Below, piece by piece: positions 13,863 to 33,203 of a stretch of 64,000 nt of DNA (position 1 is its first letter; each line of letters starts with the position of its first letter). A program made the position numbers and the translations under genes. Origin of the DNA: Larimichthys crocea (lineage: Eukaryota; Chordata; Actinopteri; Sciaenidae); assembly GCF_000972845.2 (NCBI RefSeq), contig NC_040012.1:6976097-7040096 (forward strand), in the 5' to 3' direction. The notes under the pieces were generated by a model. It worked only from the letters and a program-made list of their open reading frames with translations, did no database searches and was not told where the DNA came from.

Positions 13863-14865
13863 AGGGCTGTTTACAATAAACCGGATCTTTATTTTACCTT
13901 TTGACTTGATTGTCTCTTCTGAATAATCTGGAGGTTTGTTATAAATTGGGAAAACCTAATCTAATCATTGGACTGCCTGGGTTTCATGCCCTGTCGGACT
14001 TGTTTCAATGTGACCGTGTTCCAAGATCTTTGAAATGAGGCCAAAACTATGAAAATAAGTTGTAATAAACCCAAATTATCCACTAAATTATTAAGTATGT
14101 TCCAGTTTTTCTATTGCGACTTGGAGACAGTGCAGAGTATCAGCGCAGAAATAGAAATAGTGCACTCCATTTAAGACGGATTGTGGACATGCTGAATCTT
14201 TCACAACCTCTCTCTGAAAATAAAAATGTGAAATGGCCGAAAAGAAGAGATAGTACGCGAGTCTGCACCGCAGAACAAAATGGTCTCCCCAGAGTAACAC
14301 TACAAAACAGCTACCTCCTCTTTTCTTTCCTGTCATCATATCTTAGATCTGCCACTCTTTAAAAACATGCTGTGGGCTGTAATGGATGTCTTTTCATCAT
14401 TGTCTCTGTGCTAATTGAAACAGATTCTGTGGGCAAATAGGTCCATTTGGTCAGGCAGGCTAGGCTTTTAACTCCGGTTAATGCACAGAGCATATGCTAC
14501 AGACAAAACACTGACTCGAGGGAGAAGTGAGATGGCTTCCATCCAGTTAGGATTCTCCTTGAGAACAACTGCTGATAGCTTTTATTGTTTGTTATCACCA
14601 CATTTCCAGACCGACATCCAAAACATCTGATAATTGGGAAAAGCTCTGCAATGGTATGTTTTCATCAGAACTACAGCAGAGGTCAAAATTACATCACAAA
14701 CAATAAATAATAGATTGTGTCATGTATAAAAGATGATTTGTGCATTATTAACTGCTATTAATTGTTCGTTCTAGAGGTTCGTGTTTGTGGAGCACAAATA
14801 ACAAATCCGGCTGATAAATTTTGATGAATATTTTATGAGGGCTGAGTCGTGTTAATTATTCATGT
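13863..14865. other. gene-free segment
   Basis: No supported exon, RNA gene or repeat recognised. Confidence 0.5.
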
Positions 14866-15810
14866 TTATTGTAATGACATCTCGACACGAACGCTCGGAC
14901 AGAGTGCTGTCGAGTTCTTACGACTTCCATGAAGTTGAACCAAAGACTTCAAAAAATCTCTTGAGTAACAGTTAACAAAATCAACATGACGGAGAAAAAA
15001 CAGATCTGCCATAACCCTGAGGGAAGACAGTATGCTTTCAACAGTTAGCACTTGAATTTCCCATCTCATGGATACTTTAGGAATGCGTCCTGGCCCGTGT
15101 CCGAGCCACTGGAGCTGCCGATGTTTCACTTCAAGCGCCACATTTTGACAGCCAAAAGACCTTCCAAGACACATCCATTGTGAAAAACATCTTTTTCATG
15201 TCACCCTCAACCGCACGCCAGCATTCTGTGCCATACAGCAGAATGGATTTGACATTGCCGTTCTACATTTGGATCCTAGTCTTCAGGCTGCACTGCTTTG
15301 ACTTCCAGATGGTTTGAAGGCTTGCAAATGCACTTTCAAAGCTTTCCTAAACCCTATGCAGATGTCTTTGATGCATGCATTGTCCTTACTGAGGAGACTT
15401 TCCAGATAGGTAAACTCTTTGAAAGGGGAGTTACTATCTACGGTGATTGGTGTATGTGGTGTTGGGTTTTGAAGATAGGTTTGGATAGGCTTGAACATTA
15501 CTGTCAGTCCTGTCTGTCTTTTCTTGCAGGGGGAATATGATTTGTGGAGAATAGCCAGGTCATCAGCATAATCAAGATCTTCTAGCTGGGTGAAGATAGC
15601 ACTGGGCTTGTCTGAGATGGTTTTACGCTTTGGCAGTGATGGACTCCTGGGAACCAGTCCGTGAGGTTGCCATTTACGATGACCCGACAGTCAAATTGAT
15701 GGAAAAACACTGTTATCAGCGCAACTCCTTAGGAATGCACAATCTACCACGGATTCTCACAGTGTAAGCTGTCAAAGGCTTTCTCAAAGTCGATGTAACT
15801 GAAGTGAATT
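14866..15810 (-). mobile_element. decayed LINE reverse-transcriptase remnant
   Basis: Minus-strand translation gives, in different frames from upstream to downstream, YIDFEKAFDSL near 15,800 (canonical LINE motif FIDFxKAFDSV), FKEFTYLESLLSKDN near 15,420 (family form FTYLGSxxSxD), ILLYGTECW-like residues near 15,260, and a region ending at about 14,866. The order and spacing fit the C-terminal half of a non-LTR retrotransposon polymerase, probably RTE-like. Frameshifts and stops show that it is inactive. Both ends are approximate. Confidence 0.75.
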
Positions 15811-18800
15811 ATAGTAGTAATAGTCTTAGTTTGGTAAAATATTCAGAATATGTACAGTTGTATCTTTAAGGAAAATATGTGTAAGAATATTTCCTTTCTT
15901 GATATTTTGCATTTATTTTACCTTAGCCATAATTGAGAACACCATTAAATGTGGTAGTACATTAAATGTGTACTAATCTAGGGTTAAAAATAAATAATTT
16001 ACCTCTGTTTGATTAATGTTGCTCATAACTGCAGTCATATCTGTTTAAGAAATTACTGAGGCTTTATTTGAAATGAAACTATACATTTGTCAGCTGTCAC
16101 CTGGATTTAATAACAACAAAGAGAGAGAGAATAATGCCAGCCTTGTGCTTTATCAACCTGCACATATCAACTCCTAACCCCAAATGACCAAGACAATATT
16201 CTCTGGGAATATATGTAAAGTCATATACTAAAAAGGCAGATGCTGTTAAAAGAAAGGAGCTGTGGAAAATAAATGAGGTTCATGACACGTTTATTTTCTC
16301 TTTTTAGTCCCCTATACATATAGTCTCTGGTCCAATTCCTCACTACTGTGTCCAAAGTACAATTTATCCACAAAGGACCAGTTGAGACAACGCTGGAAAA
16401 CCAAGGACATCCGCACAAGCTGCCCTAGTGGGAAGTTGATGAAATGGTTATATGATATCGTGAAACATCATCCACACATGAGCTAAAACACATTACCATA
16501 TTCCATTCCTGGAGAAAAACACATTTGAATGAGGAAGGGACACGTGACGCATAAAAGATCTAGAGCAGGGAATGGAATAATCTAAGCTCAGTGACCAAAC
16601 AACCTTTCGAAAATAATAAGGTGAATGAAGTTGTAGGTAGGCAGGGAGGAAGATTTGCAAGATTTTATCACATGAGGGCAAAGGCATATTAATCATAGTC
16701 CCGGCACACGTGAGAACAGTGGTATGAAAGAACTCGGGAAAGGTTAATGTGTGGAAACGGGTGTAATAATGTGCGGCGTTAGAATACTAAAATGGTACGT
16801 TCCATATGCAGCAAAGCAATCACCACACATTGTCATATGTCATTGCACATAAGAAAAGCGACACGTATACTTCTGGCAAAGAAATATGATGAAAAAATGT
16901 ACACCAGCTGCCAGAAAGCATGAATTTAACAATACAAACAGAATTGTTTGTGTGTGGGAGGTTGAGCTGGTTAAGGCTGTCAGTTTGAATCTGACTCAGT
17001 CTTTTTCCTGCATGTCACCCACTTTCATATTTCCTGCATCTCTGCATAAAGAAAAATAGAATCAAACATCGTCTTAATCGGCATCCACAGCCTACACTTT
17101 GGGCAAATAATCTTTCTCCAGACAGAAGAGAGAAGAAAGTGTTAACTGTTTCCAGCTCCATCTCTGACTCATTTATGACCTTGATAAGGACAATAAAGAG
17201 CCACTGTGGAAAGAACAAGAGCAGAGCTGGCACAAAATAAATCTAAACTTGAGTGATTCAGCTCAGCTTCTTTTTGACAGTCCAGCGGGCGAACAAGCTT
17301 TACATCTCTGTTTCAAATGCAAAAATCAAAGACACTGTGTACTCATCAGCAGGCTACAGAGACGGCGATCTCCCTCACTGTCTCGCGGCATAGATGTCTT
17401 GGCAGCTGGCCCTGGTACTCATGGTGTCATTGCTTTCCACTAATGAAGGCTGAAAGGAATTCAAAGGCCATATTGAAAAAAAGTAGCAACAAAACTCAAG
17501 CGTTCACTTTTCAAGACGTGCAATTTTGCTGACACAGACGGCACCAAAGAGACTGAAAACACTGAGGAGAGGGGGAAGAGAGATCACATGGAAAAATGTG
17601 CGTCTTCATCAAGGAAGCCGTAACATTGTCTGATCTCTAAACTAACCAATTTGTGCTTTTCACGGATTTTCATCTTAATAGCACCTTCTATGTCATCTTT
17701 AAGTGATCAAAGTTCTTTAACGCAGATGTTGAAACGTTGATTCTGTTTGATCGGTGGGCTTTTTAAGTTTAGTGGTTTTCATCTCGTTCATTCGTCCACT
17801 TTTAAAGCTGTTTCACACAAAGCTCATAAGTGGAATCATAACAGGACCAGACCTTGACTGTCGGGAGCTCCCACAATGGCTGCTTTAATGCTTCCAATCA
17901 GACAGGTTTGCAGCATTTCAACCAACACACTGACTGAAATGTAACAGCAGCTCTGAATCAGGGGAGCGTGTACAGTCTGTCTGTCAGGGTCCAAAAACCG
18001 TTCCACATGAAAGAACTTTCAAATTCATTCAAGAAACAACCTATTATCTTAACTGCCCTGTTTTCAGAAACATTATTCGTACTCAAAGACATGGAACATT
18101 TGCAGACAAATTCCTGAAAAGCAAATAATTTTAGACATTTGCTGAGCTCACCACCGATGCACATCGGAGCCTCGCAACATCAGCAAAGCAATTTCCCTTT
18201 TTTTGGTTTGTGAAAAGGTGTTGTAATAAGCATGTCGCTGGTCCAGAATAACAATCTTAGCCTTCCAACACAGTATTGTGCAACATCAATCAGGACTGTG
18301 GGTGCTAATGGAGCTTCAGTGGCCATCAGAGAAGGGCAGCCTACTGATAGATGAGGGAACACGGCACAAACAACCCCATCCTCACACAGAAATGCACAAA
18401 CACACTCCCATCAGTCTGCATGCAAGTAATGATAATGTCAAATGAGAAGCACCAAGATTTACAAATATGGACAACATAGGAGTAATAAAAAATGTGAGAA
18501 AGAATAAGCAATATCTCCTTACTGTTTTATTACGCCGACAACATTTTTGGCAATCTTTGGGAGGGAGACTATTTAATTAGACCCCTATTAATCACAGTAA
18601 TTGGTCATTCTGCATCCCAGGAGTGCAACTGGCCAATAGCTGTTAACCTTCTGTCTCTATCGCCGCCATTGTCCCCTATAACTATTAATATACTGGTGGG
18701 CATTGTTTCAAATGACTCCAGGGAAGAATTTCCATTGGTTTTCAATAAGGGGTTGATTATCTCCAACTGTTTATTCATGCGAGGTGGATTATTCCTCAAG

Positions 18801-21800
18801 AGTACCTTGAACTGGTATCTCGTGCAAACATGCAACACACGTTTTGTTTGGCTGTGAATGCGAGCATCTCACGGATTACACTTTGCAGAGTAAAGCCACC
18901 ATCTAATATCAAAGAGAGAAATGTCACAGAATAATTAGGTTGTTCTGTGTTTTTAGCACCTTGTTTTGTCAGATTACGGCAACACTGTGTAAAAACCGTT
19001 CAGATGGAACACAACCAGCGTGGCCTTTGTCAAGTACTATGTCTGCTGAAATTGGTTTTCGTATTGCGGTGTAACGAAAGACATTACATTGTGTAAGACT
19101 GTCCCATTATTTGCAACTAAATGTAGTGTAAATGCGGAATGGTGAGGGTGTTCTGCATGTGTCCAAGTCTGTACATACAGCTGGTGCCACCCACAGACTG
19201 GGATATGACCAGTACACTAGGCCATCTGTCAGGAAGCAAAGAGCATATTCACACCCAAAAGGCCACCAAGGCCAAAAGGGTCAGCAGCAGGGAGGATGAC
19301 TGTGGCCAGAGATGGAAGGCCATATTGTTAACTGTTGTTTTTATGCATTGGTCCAATGAGGCAAAAGTCTTATCAGATCTATTCACAATGACAATGAGGT
19401 CTTAAATCTTATACCTTGAATCACATGTGCTCAGCACGTTGTATACTTGAGATTAATAATAAGGCATTAAAGCAACATTATGTAAGATTTGGTATTTGTT
19501 GTGATTTAAGGGCCTGCAGTTTCAGAGTACAACAACACTGTCATAAATATGGATAGCTGTACGTCTGCATTTGTTATAGTTACCATACTTAAATACTAGA
19601 GTGTTGACCACTTTGTTAATGCAGCCAAAGATCGAGCAAGTGCAACAGCACAAGACGTAGCGGCCAGCTAATTAAATAAAATAATACTCACGAGTCCAAC
19701 AGTAAGAAGCCCAGCTCAGCATGTCTTTTATTCTTTAATTACTCTCGCCAACCATTAAAAGTCAGTCCCAAATTTACTTCTGTCTGGAGGCTTCTTGCTC
19801 TTTCACTCTCTCCTTTTCTCTACTTAGTTTCTTCCGTCAGCATCCCCCCGCCATCCTGGGCCTGAATACCTTCTCCTTCTGGGGGTCCAAAGCTCCCGTG
19901 CTACACCAACACTCCTCCAGCGGGAGGAGCGGAGCTAACTAACTAACAGCAGCTACAGTTTGTAGTAGTTTACTCTCCATCTAAAAACTCTGTAGGGGAA
20001 ATAGTAAAAACCGAGCCCAAGGGTACATTGTTGAAGAACATGCATGCAGGATATGTTCAGGATATGTTCAACAAGTCATCGACAAATGACAAGACATGCT
20101 GTTTGCAGATGCCCACAAGAACAACAGATATCAAAAGTGTGTTTTTATCTGACAGCACCTATCGGCTTTTCAAAACTGTTGTTTGTTGGTGTGACACCAC
20201 TATAGTTAAGGCTTGTTAAGGTTTAGGCACAAAACAAAAAAAACATTTTGTTGGCTATGGTTAGGGAACAATCCTGGTCATGGTTAAAAGAAACCAGTAT
20301 TGGCAGGAGATGAAAACTAACAGCATCATTTCATACTCCCTCTACAATACCCATGATTTCCTCCCAACGGACAAGAGTCACAATTCCTATGTCTGCGAGA
20401 AGTGACTTGTGCATGTTCAGATGTTTTTTTTAGCATTTGCTGGAACAACAAATGTTGTCGTTTCTCTTTGGGGAAGACAGTCTCAGTGTACTAAAGTGAA
20501 AGATTACAAGATTTCACCTCGAAGGATCAAAAGATTCGGTGACAAGCGACACACTAATTCTAATACTTCAAGTCGCTGCCGTCGCATTTGTCGAGTAGCT
20601 GAGCTGTTTGTGTCACTGATTCCCGTCAGTGTCCCCATCCACTTCGTCAATCCATCCTTTTAACGACGCCTGTGAATATTCATGCACGATCATAGCAAGA
20701 GCAATCTTCTGATATGGAATGATGCATTATGAGTCAGATGTTTAGTACACAGCGAGTACTAAAACAGCTTAATCAAGTGCTCTTGCTGAGGGCCATTGTA
20801 CTCTGTTTATGTGCCAGGATGCTCTTTCCCCCCCCCCCCTTTTGAGTTCATGTTATATCTGGAGTATTTACACTGCAGCGCCGCTGTGTGAGTGATTAAT
20901 TAAAATGCTGTCGCTTTTTGCCCAAAACAACAGCAACGTCGCGACAGCTCAGTTGGAATTCATTTATAGAGCTTTGCTTTTGATGCTATACTTTATTTAT
21001 TTGCACTATGAAAAGCAAGGATTCATATTATTATGATTGTTTATTACTATTATTACCATCATCATCATCATTATTATTATTACTGCTACTACACAGAAAC
21101 ACTTGATTAAAGTACATCTCAAACTGTGCCTGTGCAAAATTTGCACAAAGCTTCATTTAATAATATTGAATGCACGGATGGAAACAAAACAGCAAAAACT
21201 AGAAACTCGTCTCCCGTGTCTGTGAATTAAAAAGGGTTGTCAGTCAGTTTGAGCAGAATATCAGGTTCCAACCTTGTGTTTTGCTGTTTTCATAGAAGGT
21301 CTGCCGATTGTTTACAACAGATTGCGTCTAGTTGAGAAAGCCTAGTTGTAGAGTTGAACTCATAAACATACACCACGCTCAAAACAGCAGCGACAGGGGG
21401 CGTGATGATCATAAACTGAGCCCAAAGCCTGCTACTATAAGGAGTGTGGGTGGATTGTCTTGTACCCATTGCATAAACCTCTGAGTTTAATTAGACTCTC
21501 TGCAGAGCTTGGCTCAGCGTCAAGCATGTGAAGATGTTACCTATCCTACTGTATGTGTGACTATGTTGAAAGCACAGTCCTATTATTTCTTTTAACATGA
21601 CCACTGTTTTCAGTCTCAACTCCTAAAGCATATTAAATTCACACACGTCGATCTTCACATAGAGTTTAGGATCAGCAGTTTGCTTGTAATCATGATACAA
21701 AGGAACAGTAAAATAAAATCCATCCTCCATCCGTGTTAGAAAAAGCCGCGTCGAGCTTCCCATGAAGTCAATATTAGAGAGAAGAGGCTGTGTGCGAGGC

Positions 21801-22499
21801 AACAATCATGTTTGCATCCCCACAGCACACAATCACAGCATCTATCAAAGACCCAGGTGTACAGTGAGGCAATGAGAAACCTCCACAAAGCATGGCAACA
21901 ACTTCCACAACCTATCCGAGTTATTCACCTCCTCATTCAGCAAAGTGGAAGAAAACCAGAAAACGTTTTAAAGGAAACACGCTCAGCCCACTTGAAGAAA
22001 ATAGCTCACAGTGGACCTTTTTTCACAGCACCACATTTTGACATGAAATAGTAGATAAACACAGGTGTTACCAATGATAGTCATTAAGGCTCCGTTCCAT
22101 TCAGAGTGCTGCTGTGGTGCATGGCGGCTCACCGGAAAGCCTCTGCTGCAATAAATGGAACATAACCTTATTCTTCCGTATTACTGGAAACACCCTACTG
22201 TTTTCATGTCAAAATGGCTGCTCTTAAAAAGGTCTATTGCACATAAGATTATTATAGAGAATGAGCGAACAGCAAACCCAGTTTCACTGCACACAAGCAG
22301 ATACGCAGCACGAAAACAGCAATGTCTTAACTCACTCATGTCTTAACATCTTTGAGATAGCGGGCAGTACTTAGATAACTTCTTGTTGGCAAAACAAGAT
22401 GACATATCACCACTTTTTAAGTTGACAACACAAACTTTTTTAAACAAATGTGTGAGGAAGCACTAACTCCCTCACTGTTTGCTGTATTCATTTTTAACC
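15811..22499. other. gene-free segment with simple repeats
   Basis: No exon could be supported on either strand. There is an ATT/ATC microsatellite at about 21,040-21,085, a poly-C run near 20,830-20,841, and short repeat-like pieces near 19,465 and 20,220-20,300 that resemble dispersed fish repeats. The words AATAATGCCAGCCTTGT near 16,130 recur near 36,627, which suggests a shared unidentified repeat. Confidence 0.5.
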
Positions 22500-22594
22500 G
22501 TTTACAATTAAACAATGGTTTGTCACCTGTTTCCAATCCTCCGTGCTTCTGGGCATGGGTGTAAACAGAGAGCGTGCCTTTACAGGTGCCCTTT

Positions 22595-22678
22595 TATGGA
22601 GGCTAAAAGGAGGCGGGTATTGTTTTGATTGGAAGATATGGAGGCTAAAAGGAGGCGGGTATTGTTTTGATTGGAAGA
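22595..22678 (+). repeat. perfect 42-bp tandem duplication
   Basis: Two identical 42-bp units (22,595-22,636 and 22,637-22,678) begin TATGGAGGCTAAAAGG. Each contains a GGCGGG GC-box core and an ATTGG inverted CCAAT core. A perfect duplication in old-looking DNA suggests recent origin. Confidence 0.9.
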
Positions 22679-22862
22679 TGAAATGGGTGGAAATATTTCA
22701 GTTAATTAAGTTAAATCCTTCATGTTGTACATTTCGTAGATTGGTTCTGAATGTACTGTATTTTTTTTGTTCATATTGCAGAATTTAATTTGTACTTGTT
22801 AGGACAAACAAATCAAGGAAATTATGTTTTTTTTTGGTTAATTGTGTCCATTTCACAGATCT

Positions 22863-22906
22863 ACTCTGATAGGCTGATTTGAACTGGAGAGACGGCCTAT
22901 CAGAGT
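22863..22906. repeat. 11-bp inverted repeat beside TATA run
   Basis: ACTCTGATAGG at 22,863-22,873 is the exact inverse complement of CCTATCAGAGT at 22,896-22,906, with a 22-bp loop. The right arm abuts the TATATATA run. It could form a hairpin or be a palindromic protein site in the candidate LTR. Confidence 0.8.
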
Positions 22907-23110
22907 ATATATATGTTGAGAATGGCTTTTGGAGGGATTAGTAGTTTGTTTTTTGGAATGCTTTGGGAAGAGCAGCGCCCCATTTGTCTTCGTTAAAAGA
23001 ACACCTTTGTTTGATACGAGAATAAAAGTCAGCCTGTTTTTCGGCACGCCTCCTGGCCAGCGTGATGTTTTTGTGACCCTGCATCTCTCTTTACGACAAT
23101 ATGGTTGCTT

Positions 23111-26100
23111 ATTTACACGTCCGGAAGCTACCGAGCAACATTGCCATTGATTTGTTGCCGTGTTCCTCTTTAAATGATCCAAGTCGGGTCCACTAATCAC
23201 TCACCTTTTAGCTCTCTGAGGGGAAATATCTGTCTTCAGCTGCAAAATGTTCCACCATGTTCACCTGCTAATTGCTAAGTCGGTCTGTCTGCTGTGCTGT
23301 GGGTTTTTATAGCATCTCTGGAAACAGCCTCCTGTCGCTACCAAAAATAACTATGAGAGTGAGTAAACTAATAACATTAACGAGGGCTGCACACTGACAA
23401 GGCTATGCCGACTTACCATTGTTAGCAGTATTAGTTACACCCATAAACCAACTGAGTAAACACCTAGTGTGGTTGGGTTCAGGTAACAAAGGGACTTTTG
23501 TTAAAGTTTGGCAATAAGTGTTATATAAACTTTATTTCTGGGGATATATAGTTGCCAGATTGGTGGACAATTGACAACTATGAAGCTCTACAGTGTATTT
23601 ATTTTTTACAGTCCTTAACAGTATTATTTAGTGATGGAATCACTAGTCTGTCCATACCACCAAGATCAAATATATTCTAGGTAAACTGTATATTCATTTT
23701 AATAGCTGTAGCTATGACAACCAATTAGTGTTACATATAAGAATGTTTTATGAGCAACATTATTTTATACAGTGCAACAACAAAAAAAAAAGATGTTCTA
23801 ATTAAAACAGCTAAATCTTTTATTTAAGCCTCCGAGCTGACTTTACAGTATCTCACTACTTGCATTTTACAATGTTTCTGTGGCCATTTTCTGTGATGCT
23901 CGTGGTTTATCTTCATTCTGTATGCAATTAAGTTTGTATAAATGACAAAAAAAACAACCCGGAACATGACAAATGTCATCTCATTTACAGAGTGAAGGTA
24001 GCACAAGTAGCAGTCGCCAAGGGAAGTTGATTCTTTCTCCGTCTGTTCCTTAACCTGAATAAAAGATTTCATTGCCCTCATAACTATAGAGGGAGGCTGA
24101 GCTCATTATGGTCCATAATCCAATCTTTGAGCTCCCAGAATTGGAGGTGCAATGACATATCAATATTGTCCTTGGTAGAGAGAAAGAGAGAGAGAACATG
24201 GAAATGTGAGAAAGTAGTGCAGAGAAAATGTTAACAAAACTACTGTGAGGGAGGGAAAAAAACACATTTCTGGCTGTAAGTGAGCAGCAGCTGGGAATAC
24301 AAGGTACAAGGTTGTAGCAATGTTTCCTCAGTACTCATTCGGTTTGGCTGGTCCACCCCTGCATAAAAAAATGCCACCACTGCTATAGAAATGTGATTAA
24401 TGTTAAGTACTTTGAATGCTATTAAGCAAAGGAAAATGGGCTTTGAGTGCAGTCTGAACTCAAAAGTGCCAAAAACAGGAGTCAAACATCCAGCCAACTG
24501 TAACAAACTACGAATGTGTTGTCGAGTACATCTAAACAACATGAAGCATACGCCGATTCGGGGTTATCCTTGGGCTATTTCTGCAGAAATATTAAAGAAA
24601 CAGATCATGCCATAACCACGTCACCATATAGCACATGGAGATGTTCTGCCGAGCTGCAGGCTTTGTCAGAAACATTAACTTTTTATTGTCTTTTGACATA
24701 TATGCTTATATATTCATCTCATTTCTCCCCCACCCCTGCCTGTCAGGGGGGAAACATTCATCAGAGTGAGCACTTACCAACAGTCCCGGTATACCTGTAG
24801 CAGAATCCAACATAATCTGTCTTGATGTGGGTAAACAGATTACGTTTTATTAAAATTTTATCAATGTTTAGGATCATTTGCCTTTGTGCTATTTGGATCA
24901 AAAGATGCCAGATGCCATGGTTGTCAGGTGCCCCTGCCTACAACAGAACAGCTCAATCCCATCCATTTTTAATTTTTTCATTACTGAATATGACAATTTT
25001 GTAACAAAAAAGGACCAAAATCATTCAATTAAGAGCTGAAAAAAGCTGGATCAAAATTCAGCTATTTGAAGGAGTTCTCCTTTATTTTGCTGAAATTGTT
25101 TAATACTTTCGACCTTATTCAACCTTATTTGTTTGTTTTTTTTGCTAATAGGTGATTTAATTGCTCCAAACAAATGATATCTTTCTGAAACACATTTTTT
25201 TTTGCACTACCCAGCACCCCGCATCCTTGAACAATGACAAGCTTTCAGTGAGGACAGAATTAAAATTCAAAGGCAGGGCGATTCATTTTAGTTCCAGGAG
25301 CCGCTGTGTGAAAAACACTTGACTGATTTTAATCACATTCTTATTTATTTCAGCTTAGAGCTCGACATGACTTTTTAAAAAGCCATGTAGTGATTTGCGC
25401 TGTATTTTCATAGTGCAACAGCACCATCTAGCAGGTCCCTTTAGGGATCAGCTTTGCTCACTGAAGCCATTAGTCAGTATATTCTAGTCTAAAAGCTCTG
25501 CCTTCACAACGCTGCTGGAATAGCAAACATTTATTTGCAGAATAGGTTTTTTACTAAGAGTACTATATCTCCCTCTCTGTTATACACTCTGCTACATCAG
25601 GATTATTGTTGTTTGCATGTGTCTGCATAGTTATGTGACTGCCAAACCAGAAGAAGGAATGAGTCATAGGGTATGATTGACATTTGACGAATAGAGCAAA
25701 ATCTCTGTCTGAGAGTCATTGTGGCTTTCTTCTCACGAACAGAAACCAGAGTATAAACAAAATTAGCATTTTAAAAAGCTTGCTTTTTCTTTTTTTTTAG
25801 AGAGAGAGAGCGATGACCTTGCTTAGGACTTGAACGCGGTGACTTCCACTGTGTGTACTTCAGTTAGTTTGTAATGAAACAATTATATTCTGTAAACTTT
25901 AAACTCAGCTTTATTTCATAGAGCTGAACTTTTTGCTGAACTTGCATTTATTGGACAGCTGCAATTATGTACTTGACAGAAAAGGGAGTTTGTGTATATG
26001 CATATGAACAAAAGCTAAAAAAAGTTTGATAGCCCACAGTTCCAGATTTCTCCTACTTAAATACGAGGTGCTGATGTGAGCCTCAGACACAAAGAGCACG

Positions 26101-26330
26101 TACGTTTATTTTTGACATTAAAGCGTGCTGCATTAACACGCAAACACTTTAACACTTCAGTTAAATTCAAAGGCGAGATGACTACGTGTCATTCCACCTT
26201 GACTAGTGGGACATTAAAGCGGCGTAGAGAGGAACACTCTCTCTTCTCTTCCGTTATATATGAAGCCACAGCCAGGAAACAGTTGGCTTAGCTATAAACT
26301 ATTACTTGGCTGGCAGTAGTGACCTCGAGA
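23111..26330. other. gene-free segment
   Basis: No supported exon. A GA-rich run lies at about 24,178-24,196 and another at 25,799-25,810. Long poly-T tracts are scattered. No RNA gene recognised. Confidence 0.5.
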
Positions 26331-26490
26331 CAAGCTGTTTGCCTCCTGCTTCCAGTCTTTGTGCTAAGCTGAGCTTCCTGGATCTGTCCTGGCTGTACCT
26401 TTTTATATTTAACAGACAGAAGCGAGAGTGCTATTGATCTTCCCATCAAACTTTCAGCAAGAAAGAATAGGCACGTTTTCCAAAATGTAC
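26331..26490 (+). repeat. common fish dispersed repeat, copy 1 of 3
   Basis: The segment runs through CTTCCAGTCTTTGTGCTAAG, then a GACAGAAGCGAGAG-type stretch, then CAAACTTTCAGCAAGAAAG. It matches a repeat I recall from many teleost genomes. Related pieces occur at 37,222-37,277 (inverted) and 48,845-48,935 (same strand). Confidence 0.6.
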
Positions 26491-27244
26491 TCCTATGAGT
26501 AAAGGATATATTTCATATCTATAAACACTGTATTAAATTTTGCAAAAACAAATATTTCCAGGATCAAATATGAACTTTTCTATTACTATACAATTCATAA
26601 TAAAGCTCCTAGTAGTAGCAGCAGCTCCTATAATAACAACCATCCAATAAAATGAAATACACTGCACACATCGGACACATCTTCACATGTGCACTTCTTC
26701 ATTTACATACATTGTCATTCAAGGTTAAGCTGTTGATGTCTTTGTGTCGTGCTTAAGCTGCTTTAAGTCAGCATTCCTTACTCCATGACAGCAGCAGATC
26801 TGGGACGTTCTCTTCCTTACATCGCTTTAATGAAGCCATTTATATTAGTGAGATATGTGATGATCCTCCTCTCTTTCTTCCTCTCTCTTTTATCAACTCC
26901 ACTTGCAGCTGATATTTAGTTTGTGTGTGTGTAAGAGAGACAGAGAGAGAGAAAGAGTGAGAGAGACCATCATTAAAAATGTATAGCATCTCTCCAAACA
27001 GTGTCCTGACAAGCCACTCATGCTCATTGGATATCAGTCATTAAAATTTAGCGAAGAGGGCAAAGCGTGGCCCGGGTAGGTATCAGGTTCCTCATTCAGG
27101 CTCGTGGATGAATTTTTCAAAGTCCTATTACCTCTACAGGCACCACTGCTGATGTCTCAAGGCTGTACGCTCTGACACTGCCGTTGTCTGTCTCTGCCGG
27201 GATTATAGCTGAGGCGTGACAAAAGCCGAATCAACAATAACAAC
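26491..27244 (+). promoter_or_regulatory. presumed cdcp2 upstream region
   Basis: This is the non-coding DNA directly upstream of the cdcp2 start codon. It contains a GT/GA microsatellite (26,926-26,966). I see no clear TATA box, and the transcription start is not determinable by eye. The last 60 bases before the ATG are purine-rich and presumably 5'UTR. Confidence 0.35.
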
Positions 27245-30487
<3,243 letters not shown>

Positions 30488-30490
30488 TTA

Positions 30491-30521
<31 letters not shown>

Positions 30522-30548
30522 GTATGTATATATATATATATAAATAAA
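30488..30548 (+). repeat. TA microsatellite and cdcp2 polyadenylation signal
   Basis: A run of TA dinucleotides with a few TG steps starts just after the cdcp2 stop codon and ends at AATAAA (30,543-30,548), the likely polyadenylation signal. A second AATAAA lies near 30,845. The resulting 3'UTR is very short unless the distal signal is used, in which case it would nearly reach the convergent tceanc2 stop at 30,902. Confidence 0.65.
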
Positions 30549-30901
30549 AAAGGACTCCAATGCTAAGTTTTCATATTTCCAATCATATTTTTATAAAAAT
30601 GTTAACCACCAGTATAAAAACAAAGCTTCTATCAACAAAAAAAACTTCATGATTCTAGCACAAAGGAATGTCATTATCATCATCATCAATATATAAATTC
30701 ATGTTCTTGACTGTGATTTACATGCAACAGTGTAAGGCTGCTTATGTGCCACAAAGTGTGAACGTATTTTATATCCTCCTTTACAGAAAATCGAGAAAAA
30801 GAAATATTAAAAAAAAAAGTTAAAAAATTAAAATGTGTACGCATCAATAAAACATGACAAATTCAAGTAAAAACAAACAGAAGTCTTCGACATGCAGTCG
30901 G

Positions 30902-33203
<2,302 letters not shown>

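Larger units (their letters stand above)
22500..23110 (+). mobile_element. candidate solo LTR or LTR fragment
   Basis: The segment has the order expected of a retroelement LTR: a tandemly duplicated GC-box/CCAAT-type unit (22,595-22,678), a TATA-type run (TATATATA at 22,907-22,914), an AATAAA signal near 23,021 about 115 bp downstream, then a GT-rich U5-like stretch. I could not fix the TG...CA ends or a target-site duplication, and no internal gag or pol region follows. It could instead be an ordinary promoter or a different repeat. No transcript or protein is implied. Confidence 0.4.

Noticed and set aside
22853..23200. 115-codon minus-strand open frame
   Set aside because: It overlaps the LTR-like segment and lacks any recognisable domain or splice support.
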